From contig CALEVL010000081.1 of the NCBI GenBank assembly GCA_937924675.1, positions 1 to 19,582 on the forward strand: 19,582 nt of DNA, in the 5' to 3' direction. Shown here in pieces: positions 16,371 through 19,582 of this stretch. A program made the translations under genes and the position numbers. The stretch comes from an uncultured Ignavibacteria bacterium (GTDB lineage: Bacteria > Bacteroidota > Ignavibacteria > Tepidaquicellales > Tepidaquicellaceae). How positions within the stretch are numbered: the first letter of the stretch is position 1; each line of letters starts with the position of its first letter. The notes below the pieces were generated by a model. That model was not told where the DNA came from and ran no database searches. It was given only the letters and a program-made list of their open reading frames with translations.

Positions 16371-16426
16371 AATTTGCGATTACAACCGCAAAATATTATA
16401 ATATTCTGCGGTTACAATCGCAAATT
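16371..16426. promoter_or_regulatory. 56-bp near-perfect palindrome at the ATPase promoter
   Basis: The left arm (16371-16390, AATTTGCGATTACAACCGCA) and the right arm (16407-16426) are inverse copies except for two central bases. The centre AATATTATAATATT (16392-16405) is itself a perfect palindrome and contains a TATAAT hexamer on each strand. Each arm also has an internal TTGCG...CGCAA symmetry. It ends 13 nt before the preferred ATG, so it probably combines the promoter -10 with an operator, allowing autoregulation or divergent firing. Confidence 0.65.
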
Positions 16427-16532
16427 CTTCAGAATGCTGTATGTTGGACCGGGATGACCGGTAATCGCTTTCTGAATTCTTGAATTCAGAAATGTGATTT
16501 CCTTAGTCTGAAGTAATTTATAGTTATTCACC

Positions 16533-17864
16533 TCACCCCTCCACAAAATACATATCCACTTCTCCCTTGTTCTTTGCCTCGATCTTTCCTCTGTGCACGC
16601 ATTTGAATTTGTCCTTTACAAGCTGATATGTGCTGCCGGAGATGTTGATCTTTCCGGCTTCGCCGTGCTGTTCCATGCGGGCGGCCATTGTTACGGAATC
16701 ACCCCAGATATCATAAGTGAATTTCTTCAGACCCACAACACCCGTAATTACCGGACCCGTATGTATCCCTACGCGGAATTCAAATGCGGGAAGATCCTGT
16801 ATCTGCCTCGTCATCGCGAATCCTTTTATGAATGTTATCATGTCAAGCGCAGCTCTGACTGTACGTACGGCATTGTCAGGCACAGGCTTCGGCAGACCGC
16901 ATGCGCACACATAAGCATCGCCGATGGTTCTGATCTTTTCGAGTCCGTGCTTATCAACTAACTTGTCGAATGCCCTGAAACATTCATCAAGCTGTGTTAC
17001 AAGCTCCTGCGCGGAAAGTGTCTCTGCTATGGCAGTGAATCCTTTGATGTCCGCATACAGGATCGTCACCTCTTCATGGTTGCGCGCATAAGATCTTCCG
17101 AACTGCTTTAGTTCAGCGGCAATTTCCTCGGGAAGGATATTCAGGAGCAAAGATTCGGAACGGCTCTTTTCTTCTTTTAGCAATTTCAGATCATTACGCG
17201 CCTGAGTAAGATCTGTGAATCGGCGGTAAGCAAGTTCAAAAACATTTCGAAAACGTTTGAAGAGTCCGACCTCATCTTCATCAAGAGGATGATATGTTGA
17301 AAAGCCAAGCGCTCCTGTGCCGAGCGAGTAGAAATAGAAATTAAGGGACTTAGAATTTCTGAGGTGTTCGTCTACATACTGTCCTGCATTCTTCTGGTAT
17401 TCGAGATATTCTCTTATCTTGGTGTTGTCGAAAGAAGTCGTAAAGAACTCATCCGGTCCGTCAAGCATTTTATGAGCAAAAGCTGACACATCCGGCTGAG
17501 CTTCATAGTCAACTTCATAAATGCTTGTTTCATTATCGAGTAGGAAGTAAACGAAATTTATGTATGAATGCTTGGCTTCATCAAAGACGGCAGTCTGAAC
17601 ATTGCGAATGTTTCTGATGCCAAGAATTATAAGCTGATCCGAAATCATGCGGCATACATCAAGCATGTCTTCGGGCTTTTTCATTTTCATGGCAACTGCG
17701 CGGACGCAGTCTAAAGCCCGTTCAATCATCAGCTCGCGTGACTTTGCTTCGAGCTCCTTTTCAATATCCTTTATATTATCGCACAGACGTGAGATTTCAT
17801 CAGAGCTGAGTTTGCCTGAATTAAGACTGTCGAGAATATTTTTGATGTTCTTATTCAAATGCAT
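16533..17864 (-). CDS. Class III adenylate/guanylate cyclase
   Basis: The 443-aa protein has an N-terminal helical region with ALDCVRAVAMKMKKPEDM (about 50-68) leading into a GAF-like sensor part (about 70-215), a coiled-coil linker (about 216-240) and a class III cyclase domain. Metal-binding aspartates lie in ILYADIKGFTAIAE and IRTIGDAYVCACG. The base-recognition Lys is in LEKIRTIG and the matching Asp in YDIWGD, favouring ATP over GTP. The transition-state Arg is kept in MAARME, but the usual Asn four residues before it is Thr (DSVTMAAR). GKINISGSTYQLVKDKF and EAKNKGEVDMYF complete the domain. No transmembrane segment is present, so the enzyme is cytosolic. No phosphodiesterase or CRP-type gene is nearby. 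Confidence 0.92.
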   Translation of the reverse strand: MHLNKNIKNILDSLNSGKLSSDEISRLCDNIKDIEKELEAKSRELMIERALDCVRAVAMKMKKPEDMLDVCRMISDQLIILGIRNIRNVQTAVFDEAKHSYINFVYFLLDNETSIYEVDYEAQPDVSAFAHKMLDGPDEFFTTSFDNTKIREYLEYQKNAGQYVDEHLRNSKSLNFYFYSLGTGALGFSTYHPLDEDEVGLFKRFRNVFELAYRRFTDLTQARNDLKLLKEEKSRSESLLLNILPEEIAAELKQFGRSYARNHEEVTILYADIKGFTAIAETLSAQELVTQLDECFRAFDKLVDKHGLEKIRTIGDAYVCACGLPKPVPDNAVRTVRAALDMITFIKGFAMTRQIQDLPAFEFRVGIHTGPVITGVVGLKKFTYDIWGDSVTMAARMEQHGEAGKINISGSTYQLVKDKFKCVHRGKIEAKNKGEVDMYFVEG

Positions 17865-17972
17865 TTAGTGAATATCCAATCCCGGAATGACAATTTTTCT
17901 ATGCTGATGTTCAGAGGCGAAAAATATCATATAATAAGGAGTACTGCGAGGTAAATGTTTTTGGGAAGGGGA

Positions 17973-18188
17973 TATAATCATTTCAGCCCTTCGGGCTTTA
18001 TCACGAACTATTCGCCTTCTGTGAGCATGTCACCCCTTCGGGGTTTTCGGTGTTGCATCTTCACAGCTATAATCATTTCAGCCCTTCGGGCTTTATCACG
18101 AACTATTCGCCTTCTGTGAGCATGTCACCCCTTCGGGGTTAGTGGATTTGCAACATCAAAGCTATAATCATGTCAGCCCTTCGGGGTT
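17973..18188 (+). repeat. Left array, direct half: five hairpin units, 47-48 bp period
   Basis: Thirteen-nt cores occur at 17985-17997, 18032-18044, 18080-18092, 18127-18139 and 18175-18187, spaced 47, 48, 47 and 48 bp. Cores are ACCCCTTCGGGGT or AGCCCTTCGGGCT, each a 5-bp stem with a TTC loop. Two linker types alternate, one with TATCACGAACTATTCGCC and one with AGCTATAATCAT. A 73-bp stretch (17973-18045) is repeated exactly at 18068-18140, showing a recent 95-bp duplication of a two-unit block. Confidence 0.85.
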
Positions 18189-18273
18189 TGTGAAAATGCA
18201 GATGTCAATCTCTTGTTACAATATTTTGCTATTACTCTATGAGGTGATTATCGAATGAGGTGGATGAGCAGTC
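18187..18273. other. Left pivot between direct and inverted hairpin units
   Basis: This unique segment separates direct from inverted units. It shares TTTGTGAAAAT (18187-18197) and TCTCTTGTTACAAT (18209-18222) followed by TTTTGCTA with the right pivot (19480-19533), in the same orientation. It may be a founding end sequence or a transposase-related site. Confidence 0.55.
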
Positions 18274-18525
18274 AACCCCGAAGGGGTGACAAGATTATAG
18301 AAGCAAATAGATAAGCATCCAAACCCCGAAGGGGTGTTATGATTATAGAGTCAAAGCTAACAACTCAACCCCGAAGGGGTGACATGGTTATAGAAGCAGA
18401 GCAATAAACAACCTAACCCCGAAGGGGTGATATGGTTATAGAAGCAGAGCAATAAACAACCTAACCCCGAAGGGGTGACATGATATAAGGATCAATTCTA
18501 TGAACATCATAACCCCGGAGGGGTT
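18274..18525 (-). repeat. Left array, inverted half: six hairpin units, 48-bp period
   Basis: Cores of the inverse form ACCCCGAAGGGGT lie at 18275-18287, 18323-18335, 18368-18380, 18416-18428, 18464-18476 and 18512-18524, spaced 48, 45, 48, 48 and 48 bp. Conserved flanks give roughly 27 conserved bases (through GACATGATTATAG) followed by about 21 variable bases. 18384-18430 is repeated exactly at 18432-18478. The last unit has a GGA loop instead of GAA and keeps the stem. Confidence 0.85.
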
Positions 18526-18601
18526 ATACGAATCAATATGATGTGATTTTTTGCAGTTGAAACGAACTATAAGTTATAATAGATTTGCAAAGTTGACATG
18601 A

Positions 18602-18625
18602 TCAATAAACAGATATGTTTATTGA
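18602..18625. promoter_or_regulatory. Perfect 10-bp inverted repeat in the transposase leader
   Basis: TCAATAAACA (18602-18611) pairs with TGTTTATTGA (18616-18625) around a GATA loop. It overlaps a possible promoter (TTGACA at 18593-18598, TATGTT at 18614-18619, spacer 15 nt). In IS200-type elements, leader hairpins act as ends or limit expression; either role is possible here. Confidence 0.45.
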
Positions 18626-18721
18626 ATACGGCCGAAAGGGGATAAATTTCATTGGTTACTCAATTTCTGGAGATTTTCCCTTGTATATTTTGAATTCAAC
18701 AATTCGAAAACTATGAAAAAG

Positions 18722-18729
18722 AAGGAGGA
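18722..18729 (+). promoter_or_regulatory. Strong Shine-Dalgarno for the transposase
   Basis: AAGGAGGA is 5 nt before the ATG at 18735 and fixes the start. It differs from the resident genes, most of which lack such a site. Confidence 0.8.
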
Positions 18730-18734
18730 ACATT

Positions 18735-19196
18735 ATGGCAGGAACATTCACTCAAATTTACATTCAGTTTGTATTCGCTGTCAAAGGCAGATCAAATCTA
18801 TTACATGAATCTTGGCGGCAGGACGTTTTCAAATACATTGCCGGAATCATAAAGGGTAAAGACCAAAAATCAATTATCGTAAATGGTGTTAGCAACCATG
18901 TGCATGTCTTCGCAGGTCTAAAACCATCAATGCCAGTTTCAGACCTAATACGTGATATAAAGAACAACTCGAGCAATTTCATAAACGACCAGAAGTTCCT
19001 CAAGGGAAAATTCAATTGGCAGGAAGGATACGGAGCTTTTTCTTACAGCCACTCCCAATTGGATACAATTTATAAATATATTCTAAATCAGGAACAACAC
19101 CACAGGAAGCAATCATTCAAAGAGGAATATCTAAAACTTCTAAAAGAATTTGAAATAGATTATGATGAGACATATTTATTTGATTGGTTGGAGTAA
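18735..19196 (+). CDS. tnpA: IS200/IS605-type HUH tyrosine transposase (Y1_Tnp, TnpA)
   Basis: The 153-aa protein is a complete Y1 transposase, a single-strand DNA endonuclease that cuts next to hairpins and joins DNA through a 5'-phosphotyrosine. The HUH motif is NHVHVFAGLKPS (about 55-66). The catalytic tyrosine is expected in QLDTIYKYILNQEQHHRK (about 108-125), whose NQEQHH end is typical of Bacteroidota IS200 proteins. YTQIYIQFVFAVKGR-like strands at the N-terminus and a FEIDYDETYLFDWLE C-terminus complete the family pattern. Length matches TnpA of IS200. No TnpB or IscB accessory gene is nearby. The gene lies between two hairpin arrays whose near halves are inverted relative to each other, which suggests they are its substrates, as for RAYT and REP sequences. 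No frameshift is seen, so it is probably functional. Confidence 0.93.
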   Translation: MAGTFTQIYIQFVFAVKGRSNLLHESWRQDVFKYIAGIIKGKDQKSIIVNGVSNHVHVFAGLKPSMPVSDLIRDIKNNSSNFINDQKFLKGKFNWQEGYGAFSYSHSQLDTIYKYILNQEQHHRKQSFKEEYLKLLKEFEIDYDETYLFDWLE

Positions 19197-19263
19197 TAGT
19201 ATAGGGTTTCAGCAATTATTCTTTTCATAATACTCAAAGTGACCTTTCTGTAAGGATGGGAGC

Positions 19264-19481
19264 AATTTTTATGTCACCCCTTCGGGGTTAATGGGTCTGC
19301 AACATCAAAGCTATAATCATGTCACCCCTTCGGGGTTAGTGGATTTGCAACATCAAAGCTATAATCATGTCAGCCCTTCGGGGTTAGTGGATTTGCAACA
19401 TCACAGCTATAATCATGTCAGCCCTTCGGGGTTAGTGGGTTTGCAACACCAAGGCTATAATCATGTCAGCCCTTAGGGCTT
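19264..19481 (+). repeat. Right array, direct half: five hairpin units, exact 48-bp period
   Basis: Cores lie at 19276-19288, 19324-19336, 19372-19384, 19420-19432 and 19468-19480, each exactly 48 bp apart. The linker TAGTGGATTTGCAACATC plus AAAGCTATAATCATGTCA is nearly constant. The first two cores are ACCCC/GGGGT, the next two are mismatched AGCCC/GGGGT, and the last is AGCCC-TTA-GGGCT with full pairing. The 48-bp period is a multiple of three, which creates a meaningless 16-residue-repeat open frame at 19291-19476. Confidence 0.9.
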
Positions 19482-19582
19482 TGTGAAAATCACAACGCTG
19501 TTCTCTTGTTACAATTTTTGCTAGAACGCAGACAACCCCGAAGGGGTGACAAGATTATAGAAGCAGATAGATATGCAGCCAA
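19480..19582. repeat. Right pivot and first inverted unit (continues past the window)
   Basis: TTTGTGAAAAT (19480-19490) and TCTCTTGTTACAAT (19502-19515) match the left pivot. An inverted core follows at 19535-19547, and the flank GACAAGATTATAGAAGCA matches that of the first inverted unit in the left array (18287-18304). The same direct-pivot-inverted plan therefore begins again and is cut off by the window end. Confidence 0.75.

Larger units (their letters stand above)
17865..18734. other. Gene-free region with left hairpin array and transposase leader
   Basis: No gene is supported between the cyclase start and the transposase. 17865-17965 should contain the cyclase promoter, though no clear box is seen. 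17973-18525 is the hairpin array, and 18541-18734 is the transposase leader with a 10-bp inverted repeat. Confidence 0.6.

Noticed and set aside
16358..16372. TTG start for the ATPase adding five residues (MLFCD)
   Set aside because: The codon falls inside the regulatory palindrome, and the ATG at 16357 begins the conserved MIDRIIESR start.
15233..17864. Toxin-antitoxin or cyclic-nucleotide defence (CBASS/Pycsar-like) locus
   Set aside because: A cyclase next to an ATPase is suggestive, but the cyclase has the usual regulatory architecture with a GAF-like region, there is no effector with a nucleotide-sensing domain or membrane pore, and the genes are separated by their own promoter region.
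18274..18525. CRISPR array
   Set aside because: The inverted units look like 27-bp palindromic repeats with about 21-bp spacers, but the spacers are too short, two are identical, orientation flips within the locus, linkers are largely conserved in the right array, and no cas gene is present.
19291..19476. Small repeat protein with 16-residue units
   Set aside because: The frame results from the 48-bp period of the hairpin array. It has no ribosome binding site, and the conservation is explained by the DNA palindrome.

Overview
The window looks like chromosomal DNA from a low-GC member of the Bacteroidota/Chlorobi superphylum, most likely an Ignavibacteria-type organism. This is inferred from the gene content: a secreted beta-propeller protein with a C-terminal beta-sandwich plus dockerin-like module, a class III cyclase with a helical N-terminal region of the kind common in this group, and a Bacteroidota-type IS200 transposase. 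Most genes lack a clear Shine-Dalgarno sequence, and several have TAnnTTTG boxes upstream. I see no rRNA, tRNA or cas genes.

Layout. 1-478 holds part of a dispersed GC-rich repeat, then the leader of a secreted YCF48/BNR-repeat protein (479-2119). After a gene-poor stretch with two hairpins comes an 814-aa MscS-type channel (2648-5092). Next, on the minus strand, are an ADP-ribosylglycohydrolase (5218-6168), a possible decayed ORF, a nitroreductase (6546-7175) and a small membrane protein (7335-7670). A MITE-like element with 12-bp terminal inverted repeats (7791-8102) separates these from plus-strand redox genes: a DHFR/RibD-family reductase (8452-9015) and an aldo/keto reductase (9195-10184).

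The minus-strand block 10318-13580 carries two tandem DoxX-like membrane proteins, a SWIM zinc-finger protein and a YkgJ-type cysteine-cluster protein. A second, unrelated palindromic element lies at 13811-13927. It is followed by a secreted hypothetical protein (14032-14931), a 45-bp relic of a second cyclase gene (15100-15144), an AAA/DUF4143 ATPase (15233-16357) preceded by a striking 56-bp palindrome, and a class III adenylate cyclase (16533-17864).

The right end is the most unusual part. An IS200-type HUH tyrosine transposase (18735-19196) sits between two arrays of a 13-nt hairpin repeated every 47-48 bp. Seventeen hairpin cores are visible and the right array runs off the window. Each array reads direct units, then a unique pivot, then inverted units. 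The two pivots share sequence, and hairpin stems change on both sides so that pairing is kept. This resembles a REP/BIME plus RAYT partnership with an unusually regular period and is the best candidate for an under-described system here. Most other genes are ordinary housekeeping or stress functions; the redox and membrane genes in the middle do not form an obvious pathway.
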